Shown here: positions 53,386-62,610 of the stretch, piece by piece
How the letters are laid out: each line of letters starts with the position of its first letter
Numbering within the stretch: position 1 is the stretch's first letter
DNA from: Curvibacter sp. PAE-UM
Lineage (GTDB): Bacteria > Pseudomonadota > Gammaproteobacteria > Burkholderiales > Burkholderiaceae_C
Assembly: GCF_001432305.1 (NCBI RefSeq)
Contig: NZ_KQ483358.1
Span: 124,001 to 188,000, forward strand
Direction of reading: 5' to 3'
Length of the DNA: 64,000 nucleotides
Translations under genes and position numbers: made by a program
Notes under the pieces: model-generated
Told to the model about the DNA's origin: nothing
Database searches by the model: none
What the model saw: only the letters and a program-made list of their open reading frames with translations

Positions 53386-54846
53386 TCAGGCCGTGCCGCC
53401 GACCGTCAAGCCCTCGATACGCAGCGTGGGCTGGCCCACACCCACCGGCACGCTCTGGCCTTCCTTGCCGCAGGTGCCCACGCCGCTGTCCAGGCGCATG
53501 TCGTTGCCGATCATGGTCACACGGGTCAGCGCATCGGGGCCGTTGCCCACCAGGGTGGCACCCTTGACCGGGTACTGGATCTTGCCCTTCTCGACCCAGT
53601 AGGCCTCGCTGGCCGAGAACACGAACTTGCCCGAAGTGATGTCGACCTGGCCGCCACCGAAGTTGGGGGCGTACAGGCCGCGCTCGATGCTGGCCACGAT
53701 TTCCTCGGGCGCCTTGTCGCCGCCCAGCATGTAGGTGTTGGTCATGCGAGGCATCGGGATGTGAGCGTAACTCTCGCGCCGGCCGTTGCCGGTGGGGCCG
53801 GTTTTCATCAGGCGGGCGTTCAGGGAGTCCTGGATGTAACCCTTGAGGATGCCGTCCTCGATCAGCACGTTGCGCTGGGTCGGGTTGCCCTCGTCATCGA
53901 CGTTGAGCGAGCCACGGCGGTCGGCAATGGTGCCGTCGTCCAGCACGGTCACACCCTTGGCGGCCACGCGCTGGCCGATGCGGCCGGCAAACGCGCTGGA
54001 GCCCTTGCGGTTGAAGTCGCCCTCCAGTCCGTGGCCGATGGCCTCGTGCAGCAGCACGCCGGGCCAGCCCGGGCCGAGCACCACGGTCATGTCGCCGGCC
54101 GGGGCCGGACGCGACTCGAGGTTGGTCAGGGCCGCGTTGACGGCCTCGTTCACGTACTGGTGAATCATGGCCTCATCGAAATAGGCCAGGCCGAAACGGC
54201 CGCCACCGCCCGAAGAACCCATCTCACGCCGGCCCGCCTGTTCGGCGATCACCGTCACGCTCAGGCGCACCAGGGGACGCACGTCGGCCGCCAGCGTGCC
54301 GTCGGCACGGGCCACCAGCACCACGTCGTACTCGCCCGCCAGGCCGGCCATGACCTGCGCCACGCGCGGGTCCTTGGCGCGGGCCAGCTTCTCCACCTTC
54401 TCCAGCAGCGCCACCTTGGCCGTGCTGTCCAGCGTGGCGATGGGGTCCGTACCCGGATAGAGCGAGCGCGAACCGGCGATTTTCTGCGTCGCGGCCTTCA
54501 CGCGGGCCGACTGGCCGGCACTGGCGATGGTGCGCACGGTACGCGCGGCGTCGAGCAGGGAGGCCTCGGAAATGTCATCGGAGTAAGCGAAAGCGGTCTT
54601 CTCGCCGCTGACGGCGCGCACGCCCACGCCCTGGTCGATGGAGAAGGAACCGGTCTTGACGATGCCCTCTTCCAGGCTCCAGCCTTCGCTGCGGGTGTAC
54701 TGGAAGTAGAGGTCGGCGTCGTCCACCTTGTGCGCGCGGATCTCGGACAGGGCGCGCAGCAGGTGCGACTCGTCCAGGCCGAAGGGCGTGAGCAGGAGTT
54801 CGCGGGCAACAGCCAGGCGCTCCAGGGTGGGTTCGCGTGAAATCAT
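53386..54846 (-). CDS. tldD: Metalloprotease TldD
   Basis: 486 residues. Zinc site H-E-A-I-G-H in VLLHEAIGHGLEGDFNRKG near residue 262, flanked by the TldD/PmbA family sequence (SRPAPAGDMTVVLGPGWPG; GVDITSGKF-like GGQVDITSGKFVFSASEAYW). With TldE/PmbA it degrades unfolded peptides and matures small peptides. Start MISREPTLERL at 54846; the open frame continues into the MITE and is not used. The gene lies between the aroG leader and the MITE. Confidence 0.94.
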   Translation of the reverse strand: MISREPTLERLAVARELLLTPFGLDESHLLRALSEIRAHKVDDADLYFQYTRSEGWSLEEGIVKTGSFSIDQGVGVRAVSGEKTAFAYSDDISEASLLDAARTVRTIASAGQSARVKAATQKIAGSRSLYPGTDPIATLDSTAKVALLEKVEKLARAKDPRVAQVMAGLAGEYDVVLVARADGTLAADVRPLVRLSVTVIAEQAGRREMGSSGGGGRFGLAYFDEAMIHQYVNEAVNAALTNLESRPAPAGDMTVVLGPGWPGVLLHEAIGHGLEGDFNRKGSSAFAGRIGQRVAAKGVTVLDDGTIADRRGSLNVDDEGNPTQRNVLIEDGILKGYIQDSLNARLMKTGPTGNGRRESYAHIPMPRMTNTYMLGGDKAPEEIVASIERGLYAPNFGGGQVDITSGKFVFSASEAYWVEKGKIQYPVKGATLVGNGPDALTRVTMIGNDMRLDSGVGTCGKEGQSVPVGVGQPTLRIEGLTVGGTA

Positions 54847-54894
54847 GAGGTCATTGTAGGACGGGCCCATCCCCAACAGGGGTGTAGGGGCTAG

Positions 54895-55164
54895 GGAAGG
54901 TCTGAACAAGTCGCGCCGCGCGCGGCGTGATTTTGCGGGATGAGCCGCAAGGCGCAAAACCCAAGGCAATCCTGGACGGATTGCCTGGTTTTGCAACGAA
55001 GCGGATCGCCCGCAAAACCGCGCCCCCGAAGGGGTTCGGCCAAAAACGGGCCCTTTGCCCACCAAACCTCTTGCGTGTGCTGCAGCACACGCTGCGTGGT
55101 GTTGGCGGTCAAATCATCCCGTTTTTGACTCGAACGCGCATGGCGGAACTTGTTCAGACCTTCC
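54895..55164. mobile_element. IS5-like MITE, 270 bp, with CTAG target duplication
   Basis: Perfect 17-bp terminal inverted repeats: GGAAGGTCTGAACAAGT (54895-54911) and its reverse complement (55148-55164). The 4-bp direct repeat CTAG flanks the element at 54891-54894 and 55165-55168. The ends resemble those of IS5 (GGAAGGTGCGAACAAG), and IS5 duplicates a YTAR target such as CTAG. There is no transposase; the internal frames are not coding. This is the whole 318-bp gap between tldD and the GarR-type gene, and the right-hand CTAG holds the latter's TAG stop codon. Confidence 0.85.
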
Positions 55165-56055
55165 CTAGGACGGCCCTTCCAGCCAGCGCAGCAGGGCCGC
55201 ATCATCCAGGTCGGCCAGGCCGGCTGCACTGGCGCGGGCAAACACCTGGGCTGCCGCGGCGCCCAGCGGCCCGCTGTAGCCGGCCGCCTGCGCGGCCTGC
55301 AGGGCCAGGTGGGTGTCCTTCTCCAGCAAGGTCATGTGGGCACGCGGCGCATAGTCCCCGGCGATGGCCCGGCGCATGCGGTCCGAGCCGATCCAGCTCT
55401 GGCCGCTGGACTGCTCGATCACGTCCAGCGTGCGCCCCAGCTCCAGGCCCATGGCGCGCGCCATCGCCAGCACCTCGGCGGCGGCCACCAGGTTGATGCC
55501 GGCGGCCAGGTTGTTGACCAGCTTGGTGCGGGCACCGTCGCCCACCCGCTCGCTGATGCGGAAGATGCGCGAAGACAGCGCGTTCAGCAGGGCGTCGTGC
55601 CGGGCAACCAGTTGGTCGGGACCCGCCAGCATCAGGCTCATGCTGCCTTCACGCGCCCGGGCCGGGCCACCGGACATGGGCGCGTCCAGCACCTCGATGC
55701 CATGCCGGGCCAGGCGCCCGGCCAGGGATTCGGTGTCCTGCGGGGCAATGGTCGGGCACAGCATCACCATGCTGCCGGGTCGCATCACCCCGGCCAGGCC
55801 CAGGGGGCCGAACAGCACCTGCTCGCACTGCGTGGCGTCGACCACGCAGACGATCACCGCCGTGCAGCCCGAAGCCGCCTGCGCCGGGCTGGCATGGGCC
55901 GTGGCGCCCACGGCGATCAACGCGGCGTGCCTCTGGGGATCGATGTCGTGCACCTGGACCGGCCAGCCCTGGGCGAGCAGGCGCGCCGCCATGGCGCCGC
56001 CCATATTGCCGACACCCACCACGGCCACGGGGTAGGGCACCGGCAGCGACGTCAT
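55165..56055 (-). CDS. NAD(P)-dependent beta-hydroxyacid dehydrogenase (GarR/GlxR family)
   Basis: 296 residues. N-terminal Rossmann AVVGVGNMGGAMAARLLAQG; substrate-binding DAPMSGGPARAREGSMSL; catalytic lysine in GARTKLVNNLAAGINLV. The family reduces tartronate semialdehyde or oxidises 3-hydroxyisobutyrate and related acids; the exact substrate is open. The start overlaps the rodA stop (ATGA at 56052-56055). The stop codon TAG is part of the CTAG duplication made by the MITE insertion, which leaves the protein end unchanged, because the duplicated target already held TAG. Confidence 0.87.
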   Translation of the reverse strand: MTSLPVPYPVAVVGVGNMGGAMAARLLAQGWPVQVHDIDPQRHAALIAVGATAHASPAQAASGCTAVIVCVVDATQCEQVLFGPLGLAGVMRPGSMVMLCPTIAPQDTESLAGRLARHGIEVLDAPMSGGPARAREGSMSLMLAGPDQLVARHDALLNALSSRIFRISERVGDGARTKLVNNLAAGINLVAAAEVLAMARAMGLELGRTLDVIEQSSGQSWIGSDRMRRAIAGDYAPRAHMTLLEKDTHLALQAAQAAGYSGPLGAAAAQVFARASAAGLADLDDAALLRWLEGPS

Positions 56056-57215
56056 GACTGGATCAGGCGCTTGGACTTGGCGATGGACATCAGCATGCCC
56101 AGGCCCAGGCCCAGGGTGACCATGGCGGTGCCGCCGTAGCTGATGAAGGGCAGCGGCACGCCCACCACCGGCAGGATGCCGCTGACCATGCCCATGTTCA
56201 CGAAGGCGTAGGTGAAGAAGATCATGGTGATGGCACCGGCCAGCAGGCGCGCGAACAGCGTAGGCGCCTCCATGGCGATGGCCAGGCAACGCAGCACCAG
56301 GAAGAGAAAGGCCCCCAGCAGGATCAGGTTGCCCAGCAGGCCGAACTCCTCGGAGTAGGCCGCGAAGATGAAGTCGGTGGTGCGCTCGGGAATGAATTCC
56401 AGGTGCGTCTGCGTGCCCTGCATATACCCCTTGCCCAGCACGCCGCCCGAGCCGATGGCGATCATGCCCTGGATGATGTGGAAGCCCTTGCCCAGAGGGT
56501 CGCGCCAGGGGTCGAGCAGGGTGCAGATGCGTTGCTGCTGGTAGTCGTGCAGCAGCGGCCAGCGCACGCCGGACGCGCACAGGTCGGACTCGAAGATGAT
56601 CAGCAGCAGCACAGCGATCAGCCCCAGCAACACCGGGGGCACGATCAGCCGCCAGCTCAGGCCGGCAAAGAAGATCACCGAAACGCCCGCCGCCAGCACC
56701 AGCAGGGCGGTGCCCAGGTCCGGCTGCTTGATGATCAGGCCCACGGGCAAGAGCAGCAGGGCGCCTGCCACCAGGAAATCCAGGGGCCGCAACTGGCCTT
56801 CACGCTTCTGGAACCACCAGGCCAGCATCAGCGGCACGGCAATCTTGAGAATCTCGCTGGGCTGGATCACCACCCCCACGTTGATCCAGCGCCGGGCGCC
56901 CTTCTTGGTGATGCCGAAGATGGCGACCGCGATCAGCAGCGTCACGCCCAGCACATACAGGGGCACGGCAAAACTCATCAGCCGCTGCGGCGGCACCTGG
57001 GCCACCACGAACATGATGAAACCGGCAATCAGCATGTTGCGGCCGTGGTCCATGAAGCGCGTGCCGTGGTCGTAGCCCGAGGAGTACATGGTCAGCAGGC
57101 CGATACCCGCCAGCATGAACACGACAAAGGCCAGGGGCCCGTCAAAACCCTGGAACCAGGGCATGGCGCGCTGCATCAAGGTGGGGCGTTCAAAGATGAC
57201 CGGCATGGTGCGCAT
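56052..57215 (-). CDS. rodA: Rod shape-determining peptidoglycan polymerase RodA
   Basis: 387 residues with about ten membrane helices of the SEDS family. GDFRPLDFL-like GQLRPLDFLVAGALLLLPV, then KQPDLGTALLVLAAG near 165 and the C-terminal FISYGGTAMVTLGLGLGMLMS are the RodA/FtsW signature. It polymerises lipid II glycan chains for cell elongation, with PBP2. In many bacteria it follows mrdA and mreBCD; here it lies instead after a two-component pair and before the GarR-type gene. Confidence 0.95.
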   Translation of the reverse strand: MRTMPVIFERPTLMQRAMPWFQGFDGPLAFVVFMLAGIGLLTMYSSGYDHGTRFMDHGRNMLIAGFIMFVVAQVPPQRLMSFAVPLYVLGVTLLIAVAIFGITKKGARRWINVGVVIQPSEILKIAVPLMLAWWFQKREGQLRPLDFLVAGALLLLPVGLIIKQPDLGTALLVLAAGVSVIFFAGLSWRLIVPPVLLGLIAVLLLIIFESDLCASGVRWPLLHDYQQQRICTLLDPWRDPLGKGFHIIQGMIAIGSGGVLGKGYMQGTQTHLEFIPERTTDFIFAAYSEEFGLLGNLILLGAFLFLVLRCLAIAMEAPTLFARLLAGAITMIFFTYAFVNMGMVSGILPVVGVPLPFISYGGTAMVTLGLGLGMLMSIAKSKRLIQS

Positions 57216-57243
57216 TATCCCGCCAATGCGCCACAGTCGCCGG

Positions 57244-59070
57244 CTAGACGATCAGGATTTCCACCACCGTGCGGCCGGGCTCGCTGCTGACCTCCAGCAC
57301 CACCCCGATGGCGGCGGCGCGCTCACGCAATGAGGCCAAGCCCTTGCGCAGCACCCGCTCGGGATCGAAGCCACGGCCGTTGTCGATCACGCGCAGCCGG
57401 GCCCCGCCCCCAGGGCAGGCGCGCAACTCGATGCGCAACTCGCTGGCCTGTGCGTGTTGCAAGACATTGGAGAGGGCCTCGAAAACCATGAACTGCAGCT
57501 GGCGCATGGCCTTGCCATCCAGGCGCGCCAGCGGCGGCAGCAGGTCCACGTCCCAGGCCAGGGCAATGTCGGAGGCCTTGAAACGCGGCTCCAGGCGATA
57601 GCGCAGGTTGGCCAGCAGGGTGGTGAGGTCGCCCGGCGTCAGGTTCATGGCGTCGATGGAGAGCTTGAGCTGGTCCAGCGAATCGCGCAGGGTCTGCAGC
57701 AGGTCCTCGTCACTGGCCTTGCCCGACTGCAGCTGGCGGATGGCTGCACTGATGTGCGAGCCCACGCCGTCATGCATGTCACGCAGGATGCGGGTGCGCT
57801 CAGCCGCACGCTCCTGTTCGCGCGCCAGCTGCTCGAGCTGCTGGTAGCTGGCCGCCAGTGCCCGTTCCTTCTCATGCACCTTGGCCGCCATGTTGTCCAT
57901 CAGGTCACGCGCCTGGGCACTGGCTTCGCGAAAGCGCGTGATCACGATGTAACCCAGCGCCAGCCCGAACAACACCGAGGAGTAACGCATCCAGGAGATT
58001 TCGCTGAAGTTGTTGCTGGCGCGTATCACGAGCCAGTCGCGGAAACCCACCAGCACATTGAACACGCCGGCGGCGGCCACCAGCACGTGCTCGGTGGTCG
58101 GCTTGCGCACGGAGCCCCAGAAATAGACCGCGGCATAGGCGATAAAGAGAAAAGTGGCAAAGCCATACCAGCCGGTCAGGTAGACGTCGTTGTTCCGGGT
58201 GTACGCCAGCCAGGCGGCCGGCGCCGACGTGAGCATCAAGGCCCACACCATGGCCCGCACCCAGCGCATGGAGGCATGCCGATGCCAACCCGCGACGTAG
58301 TGGCAGAACAGGGCGGAGCCGCAGAACCAGCCCGCATAGGCCAGGGTCTGCAGCACGCCCCACCAGGGCCAGGCCAGCGGCGGGTCGGTCAGGGCCGTGT
58401 CGGACAGGCGCAGCATCCAGCACATCTCGGCGATGCCGGCGCTCAGGTACAGGCCGACACGACGCGGCTGGGTGCCCGGCACGGACTCGACCTGGGTCAC
58501 CCACAGCAGCAGGGCGATCACGCCCACCACCAGACTGAAGACCGACACGGCGATGGAGCCGTTGACCAGCCAGCGATAGACCGAGTGGTAATGCTCGCGC
58601 ACCTCGACCTCCGGGCCGACCAACATGCTGGAGAGTCCGCCGCGGCGCCCGCCATCGCCATGCACGATGATGCGGAACAGGTTGTCGCGTTGCAGCAGCT
58701 GGGCCGGGATCAGCACGTACTGCGGCGCCTTGGCGTAATCCTCCCGATTGGGCCGGTCCAGATCACCGAAACGCGACAACAGAATGCCGTTGAGCCATAT
58801 CTCGGCGCGGTTGCCCACCCTGGAGAAATACACCGCATAGGGCTCGGCCGGCGGCTGCTGCATCTGGAGGGGAATTTCAAACACGGCCACCCCAGCTTGG
58901 CCACCGTGCTGGCGATCCCAGTTGTAGGGCAGGCTGGTTTCACGCTCCACCAGATCGCCGGCGACCACCGTGCTCACGTATGCCCGGCGCAGCTCCAGCA
59001 GTTCCGCCTGCGCCGGCAGCAGCAGGCCCCACAGCAGCAAGAACCCTCCCAGCCTGCGCAGCATCTCCAT
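57244..59070 (-). CDS. 7TM sensor histidine kinase (7TMR-DISM, NarL-type transmitter)
   Basis: 608 residues. Signal peptide (MEMLRRLGGFLLLWGLLLPAQA), a periplasmic beta-sandwich region with VYFSRVGNRAEIWLNGILLSR, seven membrane helices (about 165-385) of the 7TMR-DISM type, a coiled coil, then HisKA_3 with the phospho-histidine in ILRDMHDGVGSHISAAI and a HATPase domain (EALSNVLQHAQA, IDNGRGFDPE). It probably senses an envelope or carbohydrate-like ligand; none is known. It lies 3 bp after the stop of the response regulator and 28 bp before rodA, so all three are likely in one transcript. Confidence 0.88.
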   Translation of the reverse strand: MEMLRRLGGFLLLWGLLLPAQAELLELRRAYVSTVVAGDLVERETSLPYNWDRQHGGQAGVAVFEIPLQMQQPPAEPYAVYFSRVGNRAEIWLNGILLSRFGDLDRPNREDYAKAPQYVLIPAQLLQRDNLFRIIVHGDGGRRGGLSSMLVGPEVEVREHYHSVYRWLVNGSIAVSVFSLVVGVIALLLWVTQVESVPGTQPRRVGLYLSAGIAEMCWMLRLSDTALTDPPLAWPWWGVLQTLAYAGWFCGSALFCHYVAGWHRHASMRWVRAMVWALMLTSAPAAWLAYTRNNDVYLTGWYGFATFLFIAYAAVYFWGSVRKPTTEHVLVAAAGVFNVLVGFRDWLVIRASNNFSEISWMRYSSVLFGLALGYIVITRFREASAQARDLMDNMAAKVHEKERALAASYQQLEQLAREQERAAERTRILRDMHDGVGSHISAAIRQLQSGKASDEDLLQTLRDSLDQLKLSIDAMNLTPGDLTTLLANLRYRLEPRFKASDIALAWDVDLLPPLARLDGKAMRQLQFMVFEALSNVLQHAQASELRIELRACPGGGARLRVIDNGRGFDPERVLRKGLASLRERAAAIGVVLEVSSEPGRTVVEILIV

Positions 59071-59073
59071 GCC

Positions 59074-59775
59074 TCAGCCCCGCGGTGGCAACAGGCCCAG
59101 GCGCGAGGCCTCGAAAACCGCCTCGTTCTTGGAATGCACCGAGAGCTTGGAGTACAGGTTCTTGATGTGGGTCTGCACCGTGTGCACGCTGACCGACTGC
59201 AGGCGCGCGATCTCGGCATAGGAGAAGCCGCGCGCGATCAGCATCAGCACCTCGTGCTCGCGCGGCGACAGCAGCGGCCCCTCGACCGCCGACCTGGCGG
59301 GAACGACCGGCTCCGGCACGGCCATGGCCTCGCCCGGGCGCACGCGGCTGGCGTACTTGGCCAGCACTTTGCGGGCAATCATGGGCGAGATCGGCGAGGC
59401 CCCGTCCTTCATCTCCAGGATGGTCTGGGCGATATCGTCCGGCGCCGAGTCCTTGTGGATGTAGCCCAGGGCGCCAGCTTCGATGCTGGCCAGCACGTTG
59501 TCCTCGTCGCCGAACAGGGAGATCACCAGCGGCTCGCAGCGCGGATGCAGGCGCGTGGCGTGGCGTATCACCTCCAGCCCGCTGCCGTCAGGCAGGCCCA
59601 GATCGGTCAACAGCACGTCGACCATGTTGGCATCGTTGTCCAGCCAGGCCCGGGCCTCGGCCACCGAGCCCACCGCCCCCACCAGTTGCAGGCCCGCGCA
59701 GCGTGAGACGCTGGCGGTGAAAAATTCCCGCATCTGCGTATCGTCTTCAACCACCAGTACACGCCACACTTGCAT
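59074..59775 (-). CDS. LuxR/NarL-family response regulator
   Basis: 233 residues. Receiver domain (VLVVEDDTQMREFFTAS; acceptor D in LLTDLGLPDGSG; K in GYIHKDSAPDD) and a C-terminal LuxR helix-turn-helix (LSPREHEVLMLIARGFSYAEIARLQSVSVHTV in parts). The ATG at 59775 follows GGAG and AGG; a GTG at 59799 is an alternative start. It is the first gene of the unit with the 7TM histidine kinase, its evident partner, and rodA. Confidence 0.88.
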   Translation of the reverse strand: MQVWRVLVVEDDTQMREFFTASVSRCAGLQLVGAVGSVAEARAWLDNDANMVDVLLTDLGLPDGSGLEVIRHATRLHPRCEPLVISLFGDEDNVLASIEAGALGYIHKDSAPDDIAQTILEMKDGASPISPMIARKVLAKYASRVRPGEAMAVPEPVVPARSAVEGPLLSPREHEVLMLIARGFSYAEIARLQSVSVHTVQTHIKNLYSKLSVHSKNEAVFEASRLGLLPPRG

Positions 59776-59914
59776 AGACCTGTCGACCTCTCCACTCACG
59801 GTTCAGGCAGAGCATAGCCGCTGCTGTCGGCCCTGCCCACGCCGGCCCCTCCCATGTTCATGGGATGCGGCGCCATCCTTTACGATCCGTCGTGACTTAT
59901 TCACCCCCGACCCC

Positions 59915-60502
59915 ATGCCTGCCACCCATCTGCTCTACCTGCACGGATTCCGCTCCTCGCCGCGCTCGACCAAGGCTCAGCTGGTGCAAGAGCGCATCGC
60001 GCAGCGGCACCCGGGCGTGACGCTCTGGTGTCCGCAGCTGCCGCCCTCGCCGCGCGAGGCCATGGACAGGGTCATGCAGGGCATCGCCAACTGGCCGCGC
60101 AGGCGCATGGCGGTCATCGGTTCTTCCCTGGGCGGTTTTTATGCCAGCTGGGTGGCCGAACAGACCGGCTGCCGTGCCGCCGTGCTCAACCCGGCCGTGT
60201 TTGCGGCCCGCGACCTGGCGACCCAGGTGGGCGTGCACCCGAGCTGGCACGAGCCGCAGGAGAGCTTCGAGTTCAAGGCCGCCTATGTGGACGAACTGCG
60301 CGCCCTGGCCGTGCCCGCCATCACGAACCCCGACCGTTATTACGCCCTGATCGCCAAGGGCGACGAGGTGCTGGACTGGCGGGAAATGAGCGCCCACTAC
60401 CGGGGCGCGCACATGCGACTGCTGGAAGGCAGCAACCACGCCATCACTGAATTTGCCGACCACCTCGATGAGGTGCTGGCCTTTCTCGATCTGGCCAGCT
60501 GA
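59915..60502 (+). CDS. YqiA/YcfP-like alpha/beta fold hydrolase
   Basis: 195 residues. Small alpha/beta hydrolase: LYLHGFRSSP near 10, the nucleophile serine in VIGSSLGGFYASWVAE near 70, an acid in the AKGDEVLD segment and the base H in GSNHAITEF. YqiA is an esterase on short acyl substrates; the natural target is unknown. The frame is open back to 59483, where it overlaps the divergent regulator, so ATG 59915 is used. A CCCATG-tt-CATGGG palindrome (59851-59864) lies between the two genes. Confidence 0.83.
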   Translation: MPATHLLYLHGFRSSPRSTKAQLVQERIAQRHPGVTLWCPQLPPSPREAMDRVMQGIANWPRRRMAVIGSSLGGFYASWVAEQTGCRAAVLNPAVFAARDLATQVGVHPSWHEPQESFEFKAAYVDELRALAVPAITNPDRYYALIAKGDEVLDWREMSAHYRGAHMRLLEGSNHAITEFADHLDEVLAFLDLAS

Positions 60503-60534
60503 GGCTGCCAGCATTTGCTGGGACAATCGGGCTT

Positions 60535-62610
60535 ATGCATGCATTGTTCGATGAAGCCGGCAAATTCCTCGCCGGGCGTATCCTGTCCGAAGCGGAAGCT
60601 TCGCTGCAAGTGGAGCTGGAATCCGGCAAGCGCGTCAAGGTCAAGACCGCCAACGTGCTGCTCAAGTTCGAGAAGCCGGCGCCGGCCGAACTGCTGGGCG
60701 CGGCCCAGGCCCTGAGCGAGAGCATCGAGCTGGACCTGGCCTGGGAATTCGCGCCCGAAGACGATTTCGGCTTTGCCGACCTGGCCGCCGTCTATTTCCA
60801 GGACCCGCCCACGCTGCCCCAGCAGGCCGGCACGCTCTTGCGCCTGCACGAGGCGCCGCACTACTTCCGCCGCGCCGGCAAGGGGCGCTACAAGAAGGCG
60901 CCGGCCGAGATCATCCAGCAGGCGCTGGCCGCCATCGAGAAAAAGCGCCTGATCCAGGAGCAGATCGTCGAGTGGGCGCAGGCCCTGGGCCGCGGCGAGT
61001 GCCCGCAGCCCATCCGCGAGCAGCTCTACAAGATCCTCTTCAAGCCCGACAAGAACGCGCCTGAGTACAAGGCCGTGGTCGAGGCCTCGCGCGCCACGCA
61101 CCTCGCGCCGCTGGACCTGCTGCAGAAGGCCGGCGCCATCGACTCGCCCTACCAGTTCCACTGGCGCCGTTTCCTGTTCGAGAATTTCCCCAAGGGCTAT
61201 GGTTTCCCGGCGCTCGTGGCGCCCGAGATCAAGGATGAGCTGCCCTTGGCCAGCGTCCAGGCCTATTCCATCGACGATTCGGCCACCACCGAGATCGACG
61301 ACGCGCTCTCCGTGCAGGGCCTGGGCACGGGCACCGTCACCGTGGGCATCCACATCGCCGCCCCGGGCCTGGCCGTGCAGCGCGGCGACCCCATCGACAA
61401 CGTCAGCCGCGCCCGCCTGTCCACGGTCTATATGCCGGGCTACAAGATCACCATGCTGCCGGACGAGGTGGTGCAGCGCTACACCCTGCAGGAAGGGCGC
61501 GCCTGCCCGGCGGTCTCGCTCTACGTGGCCTTCAAGGAAGACTCACTGGAGGTGCTGGGCCACGACACGCGCCTGGAATGCGTCCCGATCGCGCACAACC
61601 TGCGCCATGACCAGATCGATGGGGTGGTCACCACCGCCTGGCTGGAAGACCTGTCTTTCAAACACGCGACCCCCGACCCGGACCACCTGAGCGCCGGCCT
61701 GCGCACCGAACTGGCTTTCCTGCACCGCCTGGCGCGCCACCTCAAGGCCCAGCGTGAAGTGGTACGCGGCAAACCCGAGACCTTCAACCGCCCGGACTAC
61801 ACCTTCAAGCTCGTGGGCAACGAGGGCGCCGAGCCACAGGGCAGCGAGCAGGTGCAGATCGGCACCCGCAGCCGCGGCGCCCCGCTGGACCTGATGGTGG
61901 CCGAAGCCATGATCCTGGCCAACAGCACCTGGGGCCAGTGGCTGGGCGAGCTCGGCGTGCCGGCCATCTACCGCAGCCAGGCTTCCCTCGCACCGGGCAT
62001 GAAGGTGCGCATGGGCACCAAAGCCCTGCCGCACGCCGGCCTCGGCGTGAAAAGTTATGCCTGGAGCACCTCACCGCTGCGTCGTTATACGGACCTGGTG
62101 AACCAGTGGCAGATCATCGCCTGCGCGCGCCACGGCAAGACGGCCGCGCTGGCCGCGCCCTTCAAGCCCAAGGATGCGGACCTGTTCTCCATCATCTCGG
62201 GCTTCGACGCCGCCTACAGCACCTACAACGGCTACCAGGCCACCATCGAACGCTACTGGACGCTGAAGTACCTGCAGCAGCGGGGCATCACCGAGCTGGA
62301 AGCCACGGTCTTCAAGGACAACCTGGCGCGCGCCGACACCCTGCCACTGGTGCTGCCGGTGATGGGCGCGCAGGGCCTGCCGCGCGGCGCACGCGTGCTG
62401 GTCAGGCTGGGCAACATCGACGAGGTAGCGCTGGACGTCAGCGGCACGGTGCTGGAGCGGCTCGACGCCGAGGCGGCCCCGATGGAAGAGGAGGAAGCCG
62501 AGGACGCCGAGGCCGAACACCTGGCCGCCGGCCCCATCGCGATTGCGGTCGATGTCAACGAATCCGAGACGCCCGCCGCCGAGGCTTCAGGGGATAATCC
62601 GTCCTCGTGA
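60535..62610 (+). CDS. RNB-domain exoribonuclease (RNase II/R family)
   Basis: 691 residues. The catalytic RNB block runs about 240-560, with metal-ligating aspartates in YSIDDSATTEIDDALS and the phenylalanine/arginine channel in YAWSTSPLRRYTDLVNQW. N-terminal part has no clear cold-shock fold, and the C-terminal part (VLVRLGNIDEVALDVSG) is only a weak S1-like barrel, so it is a shorter relative of RNase II and RNase R. It degrades RNA 3' to 5'. It begins 32 bp after the YqiA-like gene and is coupled to the TonB-like gene by a GTGA overlap. Confidence 0.87.
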   Translation: MHALFDEAGKFLAGRILSEAEASLQVELESGKRVKVKTANVLLKFEKPAPAELLGAAQALSESIELDLAWEFAPEDDFGFADLAAVYFQDPPTLPQQAGTLLRLHEAPHYFRRAGKGRYKKAPAEIIQQALAAIEKKRLIQEQIVEWAQALGRGECPQPIREQLYKILFKPDKNAPEYKAVVEASRATHLAPLDLLQKAGAIDSPYQFHWRRFLFENFPKGYGFPALVAPEIKDELPLASVQAYSIDDSATTEIDDALSVQGLGTGTVTVGIHIAAPGLAVQRGDPIDNVSRARLSTVYMPGYKITMLPDEVVQRYTLQEGRACPAVSLYVAFKEDSLEVLGHDTRLECVPIAHNLRHDQIDGVVTTAWLEDLSFKHATPDPDHLSAGLRTELAFLHRLARHLKAQREVVRGKPETFNRPDYTFKLVGNEGAEPQGSEQVQIGTRSRGAPLDLMVAEAMILANSTWGQWLGELGVPAIYRSQASLAPGMKVRMGTKALPHAGLGVKSYAWSTSPLRRYTDLVNQWQIIACARHGKTAALAAPFKPKDADLFSIISGFDAAYSTYNGYQATIERYWTLKYLQQRGITELEATVFKDNLARADTLPLVLPVMGAQGLPRGARVLVRLGNIDEVALDVSGTVLERLDAEAAPMEEEEAEDAEAEHLAAGPIAIAVDVNESETPAAEASGDNPSS

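Noticed and set aside
54895..55164. Complete insertion sequence or coding genes inside the tldD-GarR gap
   Set aside because: Too short for a transposase and no frame resembles one; it fits a non-autonomous IS5-like MITE.
57454..59706. 750-codon open frame antisense to the histidine kinase and response regulator
   Set aside because: Spans two genes with clear kinase and receiver motifs on the other strand.
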